A stretch of DNA of 64,000 nucleotides from Juglans regia (lineage: Eukaryota > Streptophyta > Magnoliopsida > Fagales > Juglandaceae). Numbering within the stretch: position 1 is the first letter of the stretch; every line of letters begins with the position of its first letter. Position numbers and translations under genes: made by a program. The stretch is taken from the NCBI RefSeq assembly GCF_001411555.2, contig NC_049916.1, positions 7,777,889-7,841,888 of the forward strand. Reading direction: 5' to 3'. Of this stretch, positions 45,002 to 55,792 are shown one piece after another. The notes beneath the pieces are model-generated. The model was not told the origin of the DNA. It saw only the letters and a program-made list of their open reading frames with translations, and did not search any database.

Positions 45002-45180
45002 ATGTCTCGTTTGATTATGTATATAAATTATCTCATCTCATCTCATCTAATCATTATAATTCTTTTAAATCTTTACTAAAAATAAAATTAAAACTTTAAT
45101 TTTTTTAAATTTTAAAATAAAAATAATATAAAAATTTTATTTAACTTTCATCATCTATGTAACAAAATGAGCCGTGAATT
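45002..45180 (-). repeat. gatgagat MITE-like family copy
   Basis: Reverse orientation: tatgtctcgtttgatt, tctcatctcatctcatc, and the AT core to tttcatcatctatgtaac. Confidence 0.65.
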
Positions 45181-45297
45181 TTTAACTAAACACATCCCTG
45201 AGGAAAAAAAAAGTTACCAGGGGTAAACCCAACTCGATCATGGTGAAATCATCGATAGTCGACTGTCGTGCGTGAAAAAAATTAGAGATAGAACTAA

Positions 45298-45500
45298 GGT
45301 TGTGTTTAGATGTTGAAGTGAGTTGAGTTGAATTGAATTGAGATGATAAAATATTATTAAAATATTATTTTTTAATATTATTATTATTTTAAAATTTGAA
45401 AAAGTTGAATTATTTATTATATTTTATATTAAAATTTAAAAAAATTATAATGATAAATTAAGATGAATTAAGAGAAATTAGATAACCAAACGAAACTTAA
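45298..45500 (+). repeat. gatgagat MITE-like family copy
   Basis: ggttgtgtttagatgttgaag start, gttgagttgaattgaattgag, core ttgaaaaagttgaattattt, and end taaccaaacgaaac. It lies about 290 bases upstream of the PLAC8 gene start. Confidence 0.7.
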
Positions 45501-45687
45501 AAAGACAGAAGCTGCAGACTTGATGGAGTCTATCTTGAATCAAGAACTGCCACGTGGAAAAAGTAATGTATACGGTAGCTTGACTTGAATAAGATCGAGC
45601 CTGCTTGACTTGACTTGTTAGTCTGGTGGACTCGTAATGCGTGCAGCGTCACCACCCATTCCAAACCTCAAATGCAATGCTTAATTG

Positions 45688-45694
45688 TATATAA
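45688..45694 (+). promoter_or_regulatory. TATA box of the PLAC8-family gene
   Basis: TATATAA, 91 bases before the start codon at 45785, with a C/A-rich leader in between. Confidence 0.55.
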
Positions 45695-45784
45695 CTATAT
45701 CGTCCTCAGAATCAACCGACCCACGATTGCATTTCTGTCCAAAATTTCTCAAACCCAAGAACTGTAAAATCTTATTCACCCATC

Positions 45785-46761
45785 ATGTATTCAACAATCT
45801 CAGATGGTTATGAGAAGTACTCCGACCCGCCGCCTTCATACTCCAAGGACACCGCCACCGGCGTTCCGGTCAGCTCCGACGCCAGCCTGTATTATGAGTC
45901 TTCCAAGCCAGCTGTGTTTCAGATTCAGTCTAAACCTCGGATCCCCTGGTCCTCCGGCCTCTGTGGATGTTTCTCCGACCTCAAAACTTGTATGTATATA
46001 ACTTGGTACATGCTTTCAAGGTGTTGCAGCTGTATATATATGTTGTCTGAGAATTCTAGTTTGTAGAGTAATTGAAAAGGTCAAATAATCCCTGTTACTG
46101 CTGGGTGTTTTTCCACAGGCTTGGTGACATGTGTGTGTCCCTGCATTACCTTTGGTCAGATTGCAGAGATTGTGGACAAAGGATCAACATGTGAGTATAC
46201 TTTATATATAAAATCAAAGGAATTAAATAGATGTCCAAGTGATATTGATAATGGGTGTGATTGTTTGAAACATGTATGACGTTGCAGCTTGTGGTGCTAG
46301 TGGGGCGTTGTACGCACTGGTATGCTGTGTGATAGGGTGTCCATGCCTTTACTCCTGCTTCTACCGCGCAAAAATGAGGCAGCAGTACGTGCTGCGGCAG
46401 ACCCCTTGCTGGGATTGCTTGGTTCATTGCTTCTGCGAGTGTTGTGCCCTCTGCCAAGAGCATCGTGAGCTTAAAACCCGCGGTTTTGACATGACTATCG
46501 GTATACCTCTCTCTGTATCAGTATAATTAGTCTCTTAAGTTTATCAGGGAAACACTTTTAGAAAATGGATTTTGCAGTTTCCAAACCTTTATCAAAATTA
46601 TGAGTGACAGTTTTTTCCTTTCTTTTCTGAGTTATTATTGATGGAAAAATTAATATGGTTTTGAATGAAATTGGATAGGATGGCATGGAAATGTGGAGCA
46701 ACGTAATCGCGCAGCGGCCGCGATGGCTCCGGTGGAGGTGGAAGGAAGCATGAGTCGATAG
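45785..46761 (+). CDS. PLAC8-domain protein, PLANT CADMIUM RESISTANCE (PCR/FWL) family
   Basis: Four exons with GT-AG borders: 45785-45989, 46119-46190, 46288-46500 and 46679-46761; together 573 bases, 190 residues, with all splice phases agreeing. The head (1-58) is Pro/Ser/Tyr-rich. Residues 69-77, CLVTCVCPC, are the C-L-x4-C-P-C signature of PLAC8 proteins. A hydrophobic, Cys-rich segment at about 98-118 ([12 protein letters not shown]) is the probable membrane span, and a second Cys cluster ([22 protein letters not shown]) follows. Family members are plasma-membrane proteins affecting heavy metal/zinc efflux or organ cell number; which applies here is unknown. The first intron phase splits the first Cys codon. 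The gene is intact, and upstream lies a MITE copy. Confidence 0.95.
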
Positions 46762-46989
46762 AACGCATCCAAGATCTATTGTTGCTGGATTTAAACCATA
46801 TATAGCCAATACTATAGGTGTGATTAAGATTATTAATGTACTACATCGTTGGCTAAAAAGATTCTGCAAAGTAAATCTACAAATTGATGAGATTAGATGT
46901 GGTATGTTATATTGTAAATTTTTTTTATTATAAAGTAGATCCAACGTATCATATAAAGTTGTGTTAGTTTATGGGTCTACTTTTGTAAA

Positions 46990-47017
46990 ATTTCTTTCTG
47001 ATTGTAGCACTTCTCTT

Positions 47018-47056
<39 letters not shown>
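46990..47056. repeat. (TA)n microsatellite downstream of the PLAC8 gene
   Basis: About 17 TA repeats from 47022, ending just before the left target duplication of the LINE. Confidence 0.9.
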
Positions 47057-47058
<2 letters not shown>

Positions 47059-47100
47059 GCTTTGTAATAATGAATTATGAATGATTTAAATCTTTGGTAT

Positions 47101-49934
47101 TTTTTTTTCATAAGAAATAGAAACTTTATTGATGAACTTTAAGAAATGAATGGAAGAATACAAGATGGATAATCTTCATATCAACCAAATCCTCCTCTAA
47201 ATCAAGAGAGTTTTTAGCTAACAAGTGTGCAACCCCATTAGCAATCCTTTTAACATGTCTAACATTTCAACTAGCAAACTTAGATAAATGTAATCTGACT
47301 TCAGAAAGCAACATCCCAGCACTATCTCATCTTTCTGTTTGTTGAGAAATATCCCTAACTACTTGAAAAGAATCCCCTTCTAATATGGCATTTCGCAGAC
47401 AAAGCTCAAAGGCAAATATTGCAGCTTGGAAAGCTCCAATAGAATCTGCCAGGAATGGGTCATTGAAGCCTACTCTCTTCATCCTCTTGGTACCCATGAC
47501 ATTACCATTATGATCCCGAACAACAATTCCAACTCCAATACTGCCACTAGACTGATTTATAGCAGCATCCCAATTGATTTTATAGAAGTCTGCTAGAAGA
47601 GGTTCCCATTTATCTATCACAGCATTAGTCACTCAAGCTTTTGAGTTGTTACTAGACTGTAGCTCCTTAAAATCTTTCAGTAATTGCTTAGCCTAATGTG
47701 ACACCAATGAAGGATGTAAACATGAACCCTTGAATACCAACTCATTTCTTCTTAGCCATATCTTCCTTACTATCATGGCAAATACCTCCAAGGTCTGCTG
47801 CTCAATTACTGCACTAAGGCCTTCAAGAATTCATTTGAAATTGTCTGCACTGAGAATGCTCTTATGAAAAGCAGCTAGGCACTGACTCCACACATCCATA
47901 GCTTAGCTACAGCTCCAAAGTGCATGAACCACAGACTCCTCTTCTCTCAAACAGATGGGGCACAATAGAGACTTAACAATTTGTTTCTTGTACAAGTTTA
48001 GATTAGTGAGCAAGGACTGTAGGCAGGCTCTCCACACAAAGATATTGGTAGCATTGGAAACTTGAAACTTCCAGAAGCAGGTCCACCTTCCTTAGAGGTA
48101 GCTTTTGATGATTGTCCCTTTGACAATTCATTGAGTTCTTTTTGTAGATGGAAAGCACTTTTAACTTAAAATAGACCATTATTTGTGCATTTCTAGATTA
48201 GTTTGTCAGGAGATCCAATAGAACTGATTAGGATCCTTTTTAATGATTTCTGCTTCTCTTCTTTTGAAAATTGTTTCCACAAGATCCACCTTCCATTGCT
48301 TATCTTCATGGTTAATGAGCTCTGCCACAGTCGTATCTGCACTCAGAATCTGTATTGGACTTTGAACCTTAACTGTTGAGAGTTAAGGCAACCATCTATC
48401 CTTTCAGATACTACTAACTTGACCATTCTCAATCCTCCATAATGAGCCTTCTTCCACTAATTTCCTTGTTGTTATGATGCTTCTCCATAGAAAAGAGGGT
48501 TTAGCCCCAAGTTTGGCTTAAAAAAATGATGAATTTGGAAAATACTTTGATTTCTATATCTATGAAGCAAGTGATTCAGGATGTTGTAAGATCTTCCATC
48601 CTTGCTTAGCCAGCAATGCCAAATTAAAACTTTCCAAGTCACAAAATCCCAATCCACCTGTAGTCTTAGCTTTCCCCATTTGACTCCATGAGACCCAATG
48701 CACTTTCTTTTCATTTTGTTGTTATCCCTGCCAGAACAGATGCATCACTTTATTAATCTCCTTAAGTAAATATTTTGGGAGTTTAAAAACCCCCCATGCA
48801 GGAAGTAGGTAGAGCTTGGATGACAGCCTTGAGGAGGATTTCCTTCCCTTCCTAAGATAGAAACTTTGACTTCCAATTATTGATCCTGTTCCTGATTCTG
48901 TCCAAGATTCTCTTAAAGGCTTTGTGTCTTGATCTACCAATGAGCAGGTAAACCAAGATACTTTTGATAAGAGGATGAAGATCTAACTCCAGCAATGCTA
49001 ATGATAAAGTCATTTGCATCCCTTTTAGTACTGGCACTAAAATGAATAGAAGTCTTCTCTTTATTAAGCTTCTGTCTTGAGGATCTTTCATATAAATCAA
49101 GAATACCAATAAGCCGTGTCCATTCAAGAGAGTTGGCTCTACAAAATAACAAGCTATTGTCTGCAAAAAATAAGTGGTTAATACATAGCTTACCCTTGGC
49201 AATAGGAATGCCATAAATTAATTTTGATGCTCTGCTTAGTTGAGTAAGGAACTAAGAGCTTTAGAACAAAGGATAAAGAGATAGGGAGATAAAGGGTCCC
49301 CCTATCTAATACCCATTGTAGGTTGAAAGAAGCCTTGAGGAGCTCCATTTTTAAGGATAGAATAAGTCATTGAGCTGATGCATCTTAGCACTAATATGAT
49401 CCATCTGTCATTGAACCCCAATCTCACCAACACTTCTCTCAAGAAATTCCACTCTACCCTATTATAGGTCATGCTCATATCCAACTTCAATGTCATATAC
49501 CCTTTCTACCTGTGAACCCTTGAATTCATAAAGTGTATAGCCTCAAAAGCAATAATGATATTATCCAAAATTAGCCTACCAGGTATAAATGCACTTTGAG
49601 TGAGAGAAATAATATTGAAAATGATACTTTCAGTCTATTGGCTATGACTTTAGACATAATCTTATATAACACATTGCATAAAGAGATATGCCTATAATCA
49701 AGTACTGTTTTGTGACTTTTAATCTTGGGGATCAATACAATATGAGTTTCATTTATATGACCAACCTCTCCTCCTGAATTGAGGACCTCAAGAGTAGCAT
49801 TATTACAAGCACAACCAATAGTATCCCAATGATTTTGGTAGAATGCTGCTGGAAATCCATCAAGACTAAGAAAGCCCAAAAGATTCATTTGAAAAGCTGC
49901 CTCTTTAACCTCATCTGCTATGTATTGCTTAGAT
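47101..49934 (-). mobile_element. 5'-truncated L1-type LINE, 2.8 kb
   Basis: Target duplication aaatctttggtat (47088-47100) and aaatctttcgtat (49935-49947), 12 of 13 matching. Poly(A) tail seen as a T run at 47101-47108. The element is truncated just before the RT domain. It lies 340 bases downstream of the PLAC8 gene in opposite orientation. Confidence 0.88.
47327..49930 (-). pseudogene. LINE ORF2 remnant: RT, zinc-binding region, RNase H
   Basis: Blocks on the minus strand: RT start (49888-49571: FPAAFYQNHWDTIG, HIVLIPKIK); RT core (49496-49302: LKLDMSMTYNRVEWNFL); catalytic region degraded near 49150-49180, followed by LFCRANSLEW and LNKEKTSIHFS; thumb (48940-48472); and RNase H (47632-47327: YKINWDAAINQ, AILEGDSFQVVRDI). 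Several stops and frame changes, with the stretch 47650-48470 showing only scattered traces of zf-RVT. Inactive. Confidence 0.85.
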
Positions 49935-49947
49935 AAATCTTTCGTAT

Positions 49948-50259
49948 TGGATTCAAACTAAGATAGTTATTTTCTTAATTAAAAAAAAAAAAAAAAGCCT
50001 ATGTCACGTTTGGATTTGATGGGAGGATTTGAATTAATTTGTATTTTCAAAATTCAAATGCCCTGTATGAATATTTATATATATTAGAATGTGGATTTGG
50101 ATTTGTATCAAAGTCGTGCAAACTTTTAAACTTTTCAAGATTTAAGATTTGAATTATATTATAAAAAGCATTGCATAATTGATTTATTTCTAATTATATA
50201 CAAAACACGTGGCAGCAGAATTTACAATTAGTGGTATAAAGTTTTTCATACAAAATTAA
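49948..50259. other. Intergenic DNA
   Basis: A-run at 49980-49997, otherwise AT-rich DNA without recognisable features. Confidence 0.4.
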
Positions 50260-50468
50260 GGAACGATTTGGATAGTAAGATGAGAAGAGATAGTTTTAGA
50301 TAAAAGTTAAAAATTAAATAAAATATTATTAGAATATTATTTTTTAATATTATTATTATTTTAAAATTTGAAAAAGTTGAATTGTTTATTATATTTTATG
50401 TTAAAATTTGAAAAAATTATAATGATAAAATGAGATGAGATGAAATACTTTTACCATCCAAACAAATT
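50260..50468 (+). repeat. gatgagat MITE-like family copy
   Basis: aaggaacgatttggatagtaagatgag start, aaattaaataaaatattattagaat core, and end gagatgagatgaaat...accatccaaacaaat. It is one of the best preserved copies. Confidence 0.7.
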
Positions 50469-50849
50469 AATAAGCATTTCTATCTTCAACTTCGGTGAAG
50501 TTACTTTTGGTTTAAATAAGTATTAGTTTTGTATGTGAATAATGAATATGGCTAAAATGATTTAATAATATTATTATTTTTTTTTTTTTGTACGTTTTGG
50601 GAATATCTTTCTTAAAATAAATTTTATTTATAGTATGAGAAAATAGTTTTTAAATGATTACAATTTTTGAAAGGCTTCACATGATTGACTCCAAAATAAT
50701 TAATCCTATAAATATTTCAATGGGTTCATTAATAGTAAAAAAGTTTCTAAACTTAATAAAAATTTACATATGAAGAAGACTTTTTAAAATACAATATTTA
50801 ATCTTGTAAAACTTATATAATATCACTACAAGAAATTTGAAACGGAAAA

Positions 50850-51180
50850 CTATCCATTCGAACAATATATTTTGTTAGGGATGAACTTAATTTCATCCCT
50901 AAAAGTCATTTTTGGAGATGAAATTAACCCAAAAATACCTGAGCTACGAAATTCATTCGAACGGAAAACTATCCATTCGAACAATATATTTTGTGATGAA
51001 CAAAATAGTCTCAAAAAAAGAAAACCGTTTGAACGGAACAAAATAGATTTGAACATAGAATTAATGTCCGTTCGAACAATATATAATCTATTCGAATAAT
51101 AATATTGGCCGGGAAATTAATTTATTTTTCCCAGGGAATGTTATAACCGTTCGAACTTAAATTTATTTGTTCGAATGGAA
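50850..51180. repeat. CACTA left subterminal TTCGAA array
   Basis: At least nine TTCGAA/TTTGAA-type motifs, often within (c/g)attcgaac or gttcgaatgg, in both orientations. Also a gggatgaaatt/aatttcatccc inverted pair at 50878-50905. Confidence 0.85.
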
Positions 51181-51574
51181 ATTTTTTCAATTAATTTTTT
51201 TATTAGTATGGATTTGTGCATATATTTTTTCCATTAAAATAATAAATATTTTTCCCATTAATTTGTTATCATTTTCAAAATATAAAAATGTGTATATATT
51301 ATATATTATGATTTGCAGTGAGTTAAAATATTTATAAATTCATAAATTAATTTTATATAATTAACTTCAAAACTTTATAGTGGTTTCTTTTATGTTAAAT
51401 TTATATAAATATAACTTTAAAGATAGTATCATTTTTTATATTATCATGAACGACAAGTAAAATGAAAAAAATAAACAAAGTAGTAAACACGAAAAATAAA
51501 AACCATACATTAATTACATCTTAAATATATAATGTTCAATATAACATAAAAAAGAAAAATAATAACTAAAATGA

Positions 51575-52683
51575 TTATTGGATCCTTAGTAGATCAACAT
51601 TCTCTTGTAACATTTTAATAAATCCTTCCAGATCCTTAAGCTTCTCCATGATGGGCTCAACGAACTCCACAAACAGAGCTCGTACCTGATCCAAAGTAGC
51701 CCCAGGAGGCTGTCTCTCAACAACAGCAGCACTACTAGAAGCTGGATCTGTGGGAGGATCACTAGGCTGTTCTGGTGGAGCCTTCCGCAAGTGCCCATTG
51801 CTCTTACTGAATGTGATCTTGTTAAGGGCCCCATCTATGGCGACCTCCGCTCAATGGCCGACACTGTAACCCCCAATCGGAGTAGGAGGTTAGATATCAG
51901 CAGTGCAAATGGTAGACTACCTCTACTGGAAAATCGTGACTTCGATTGAATGTGGAGGAATAAATACAATGCCAGATCAATGGGATCCCCCCGTGCTATC
52001 CGCAGCAAAAATCTGACTCGATCGATCTCGAAATCAGTCTTATGTTTTTTCGAATTGATGTTATAGCCAACAATCAAATTAAGCATTCTAAAAAATGCTA
52101 TACAATCGGCCAATCGAATCACCTTGCTTCCATCATATGGAGGAGCCGACGGGTCTCGCACTAGCTGACGCACCTGATCGTCTGCGAGACCATCATTAGG
52201 TAGATCATCATCCTCACTACCATCCGAACTAGCATCCAAATCTACATTCGGGGTTAGCCTGGAGGATGCGGCCGGTATGTCGGAATAAGATGGTGCAGCT
52301 ACTGGTCCCTGTGTAGCCGCTACAAGATATGCGTCGGCCACGCGTGGGATGTCAAGAAACTCATCAATATTGTGGGGAGAGAAATTAATACTCACTCCCC
52401 AGACCGATAGGGTGTAGAACAAAGCATCAGTGCTAAGTTCTCCCATGGCACGGTAGAACTCATCGACCATCTTTGGATATGTAGTCCCCCGCTGCTCACA
52501 GATCGGTATCTATTTCCACTCGGTGAAGATGGACTGTATACTCCTTCCCTCCCATGAAAGATCGGAGAAGTCAGACAAAATTACTGGATGCTCGACAAGT
52601 ATCGGCCTCGTCTCCTGAGCATGAGTTGCTCCACTATTTTGGCTGGGCTGATCTCTCACACGTTTTCCTCCGTTGGATGCCAT
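51575..52683 (-). pseudogene. Antisense accessory gene in the CACTA element, Transposase_32-like
   Basis: Runs opposite to the transposase genes. From MASNGGKRVRDQ at 52683 it has a W..I motif region, DEFYRAM, SVWGVSINFS, an acidic linker (DASSDGSEDDDLPND), then NSKKHKTDFEIDRVRFLLRI and GSLPFALLISNLLLRLGV (to 51838). The tail is a coiled coil ending NVDLLRIQ (51577). The plan, EFY / (V)xGV / L.FA.LI, parallels the Copia accessory ORF at 4402-5582 and what I know as the Transposase_32 'putative plant transposon protein' family. Total about 370 residues. Two breaks are seen: a stop at 52510 and a frame change near 51835. Otherwise codons are clean and G+C is well above the surroundings, so decay looks recent. 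Confidence 0.65.
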
Positions 52684-52784
52684 TAATATACTGTTTAACC
52701 ACAAAGAAAGTAAGAATATAATTAACCATAATATTTAAATTATATTATTGAAGAATTATAGTATATTGAAATGAATTGAAATAA

Positions 52785-52985
52785 TTCGTTTGAACAGGAC
52801 ATATTCTGTTCAAACTAGTCAAATCTATTCGAATGGACTGTTATGTTCATTCGAACCGGAAAAATTTGTTCATTCGAACGAATTTATATTGTTCAAACAG
52901 TGAATGAACGAATTTATATTGTTCGAACAGTAATAATGTTGTTTGGCAACTAAGCATTCGAACAGACTAGAGTTAGTTCGAAAGA
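52785..52985. repeat. Internal TTCGAA array, first block
   Basis: About ten TTCGAA-like motifs, including the tandem pair gaacgaatttatattgttc(g/a)aacagt at about 52875-52930. The block lies between the antisense gene start and the rest of the element. Confidence 0.8.
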
Positions 52986-53430
52986 GAAGAAGCCAAACAA
53001 CCATGGCTAAGTCGACTCAGCCCCGAACTGAAAAACTTCCTATTTAGATGTTATCATTTGTTTTAATCGATAGAAATGATTAAGGAGTGAAGCCCAATCA
53101 TTTCTACTGATTATTTTAATGTTATTTCTACAAAATACACCAAAATTAGTGAATTTCGGATTTGAAATCCATATCCCCAAACACAACCCATTCGTGCAAA
53201 AAACTAAACAATAGAGGTGGTGAGTTGACCCATACCTCTCAGAGGTTCAAATGTGGGGTTGCTACGGCAGTTAAGTGGCGGTTTTCGCGGTGAAGATAAG
53301 GGGCAAACTCGGAAGCTCTTGGTGGTTGCTAGTTCAAATGATAGAGTTTTGTGGAATTGTATTCGAACTACGTCTATAATGACCGTGGCGTCTCGTTTGA
53401 ACTGGATAAATATCCATTCAAACGGTTATT
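52986..53430. other. CACTA internal DNA
   Basis: Contains a 92-codon frame (53253-53531) with no recognisable domain and three TTCGAA-type motifs (53360, 53393, 53417). Confidence 0.4.
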
Positions 53431-54090
53431 ATATTATTATATTTATAATTATATTACTAATAGTAGTATATAATAATACTAATATTACAAAGTACAAAAG
53501 TATAAAAATAAAACTAATAATAGTATTATAATACTTTTAATTAATATATTTAGTATATTATTTGTAAATGTATTTATTCTATTATACTAAGTACTTAGTA
53601 TAATTACAATAACTTAATTATATAGCTACTATATATAAGTTATGATAACTATACAAGTTAATATAATTAATATAAATATATATATAGTAGTTATTAGTTA
53701 TATAGCTATTATATATAGTGTGAGTATTATATATATAGTTATTATATAGCTATAGCTATTATAAGTTTTGATAATTATACAAGTTATCATAAGTATAGTA
53801 AATAGTTACTATAGTTACTAGTTACTATTATAAGTTACTATAACTTTACTTATTATATTTTATATTACAAGGTAGTAAGTTATATAATATATAGTGCAAA
53901 ATCAGAAGACCAAAAGTGTATATATATATATATATTAATAAGTACTATATATTAATAGTTAGTATATAATATAAGTATTATATTAACTATTAGACTTGTA
54001 GTACATTATATATTATCAATTATAATATAAAATAGTTGCTATAATATATAGTTATTATATATTATATATTATTAAAATATTTTGTGATTG
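53430..54090. repeat. AT-rich repeated block in the CACTA element
   Basis: More than 85 percent A+T by eye, built of overlapping phrases such as tatatagctattatata and agttactatagttactag, with many short palindromes. No ORF. Confidence 0.7.
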
Positions 54091-54094
54091 GTTC

Positions 54095-54420
54095 GAACCC
54101 AATAACATTCCATTCGAACGGTTTTATCTCGTGGAATGTGTTTGGAGGGAAATTTCGCGCCAAATACTCTGAATGTTTGTTTATTCAAACGTGAAAATTA
54201 GTCATTCGAACGCACTGGTCGAATAGTATTACAAAAATACCCTTTCAGCTTGTCTACATTTGAAAAATATGCCAAGGAATATTCTAATTTGTTAGTTCAA
54301 ACAAAAAATTACGCGTTCGAACATGAAATACATCGCGGCAAATTTGGCACCTATTCGAAATTTTCTTGTTCGAATGCGTACATATTCAATTCGAATGGGA
54401 CTTCACAAATTCAAATACCT
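54095..54420. repeat. Internal TTCGAA array, second block
   Basis: About nine motifs (ggttcgaaccc, cattcgaacgg, gttcgaacatg, tattcgaaat and others) over 320 bases just upstream of a probable transposase leader. Confidence 0.8.
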
Positions 54421-54439
54421 CAACCTCCAGTTCATTTTC

Positions 54440-54570
54440 ACAGTTGATGAAAATTTATTTGGAGGCAAGCGATTTTGTGTGTGTGAGAGAGTGTTGTGGA
54501 GAGAGAGAGGAACAGACTTAGTAAGAGAAGGGATTCTTGAGAGAGAGAGAGAGGTTTATAAAAGGTATTA
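54440..54570 (+). promoter_or_regulatory. Probable promoter/leader region of the CACTA transposase gene
   Basis: A purine-rich gagagaga leader-like stretch follows the second TTCGAA block, with a TATA-like gtttataaaagg at 54554. Position upstream of the transposase frame fits, but transcription start is unknown. Confidence 0.35.
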
Positions 54571-55792
54571 TTTTTTTTTGTTCTATGTTTTTTTGTATTT
54601 CAAGTTTCATTAATGTTAGTTTATTGCACATGTTTAGGTTTTCTCATAATGTGTTTTATGCTTATGTAGGTATTGTGAATTGATACTTTTGTTTGGATTA
54701 CTTAAATTCGAGATAATATTTATAATTTTTAGATTTTTGATAATTTATAGTCTTTAATTAATTATGTTAAGATTTTTGATATATTTATGTTTGTGTAATC
54801 CCATTTAAAATGGGCACTCTGCCAATATACATCTTATGAGATTGTGATTGTGAAAATTGTGTTTTGTAGCAAATATTTTGTCTCTGTTTCGCATCTGGGT
54901 TAGTCTCGTTCGAACACTATAATGTTAATTCGAATGGGACCATGTACGATAAGAATCTTGTTCGAATAGCATCCTAGTAATTGCTTAAATTATAATATAA
55001 TATAATTATATAATACAATAATTTCTTAAAAAATAATATAACATAATTATAAAATATACTTATAATATATTTAATCAAAATAGAAATTTAAAATATAGAT
55101 ATAACATAGCAATTGTTAATAGTTAAATTAATGTTTAATACTTATAAAAAATTTAATTATAAAATAAAAATAATTAAATATAATTACAAAATGTTATGCA
55201 CTAAAATTAAAATAGAAACTTAAAATATAGATATAACATAGTTACTAATTGTTAATAATTAAATTAATGTGATTTGGAATGTAATTTTATTGTATAATTG
55301 TATTAGGAGTTGGATAATTTTGAATTTTAGAGTTATTTTTATATGTACATAAACTTTAGACCCGTTCGAGAGTTGTGGTCAAATATTCTCTTAAAGAATG
55401 TTTGGGTACAACTTTTGAATTGTCCAAAGTGGACAGTTTGAGATTCTATCATCTATACGGCAGATATATTCAATTTAAACTCTTGTGTTAGTCAATTAAA
55501 ATTTTGGTTCAGCGATTTCTTACATTTTTCGGGTATGTGGTCTGTAAGTTTCTCGGCCCATTAATGTGGTTGACGACTTATCGTGACTAGCATACTTGGA
55601 GAATTGTAGAGAAATGCTGTCGAAATTTGTACTAACATTAGAATTTAAGACTAAGTATATATGCGATATAGATGATGGTCTCTCGAATGGGATAGAATCA
55701 ATTACCTTATAAAAGTCACGATGTTTTTTGATAGTGTTTATCCCATGAATTAGGTGTTTCTTGATAGACATCCGACAAATAATATAAATACA
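54571..55792. other. Likely leader intron or non-coding DNA upstream of TNP2
   Basis: AT-rich, with two nearly identical phrases aaaatagaaacttaaaatatagatataacatag (near 55080-55110 and 55210-55240) that form a local direct repeat. No domain found. Two TTCGAA-type motifs lie at 54908 and 54960. Confidence 0.4.

Noticed and set aside
54090..54105. ggttcgaaccc resembling a tRNA T-loop/B box
   Set aside because: It belongs to the TTCGAA array of the CACTA element; no acceptor stem or anticodon arm can be drawn around it.
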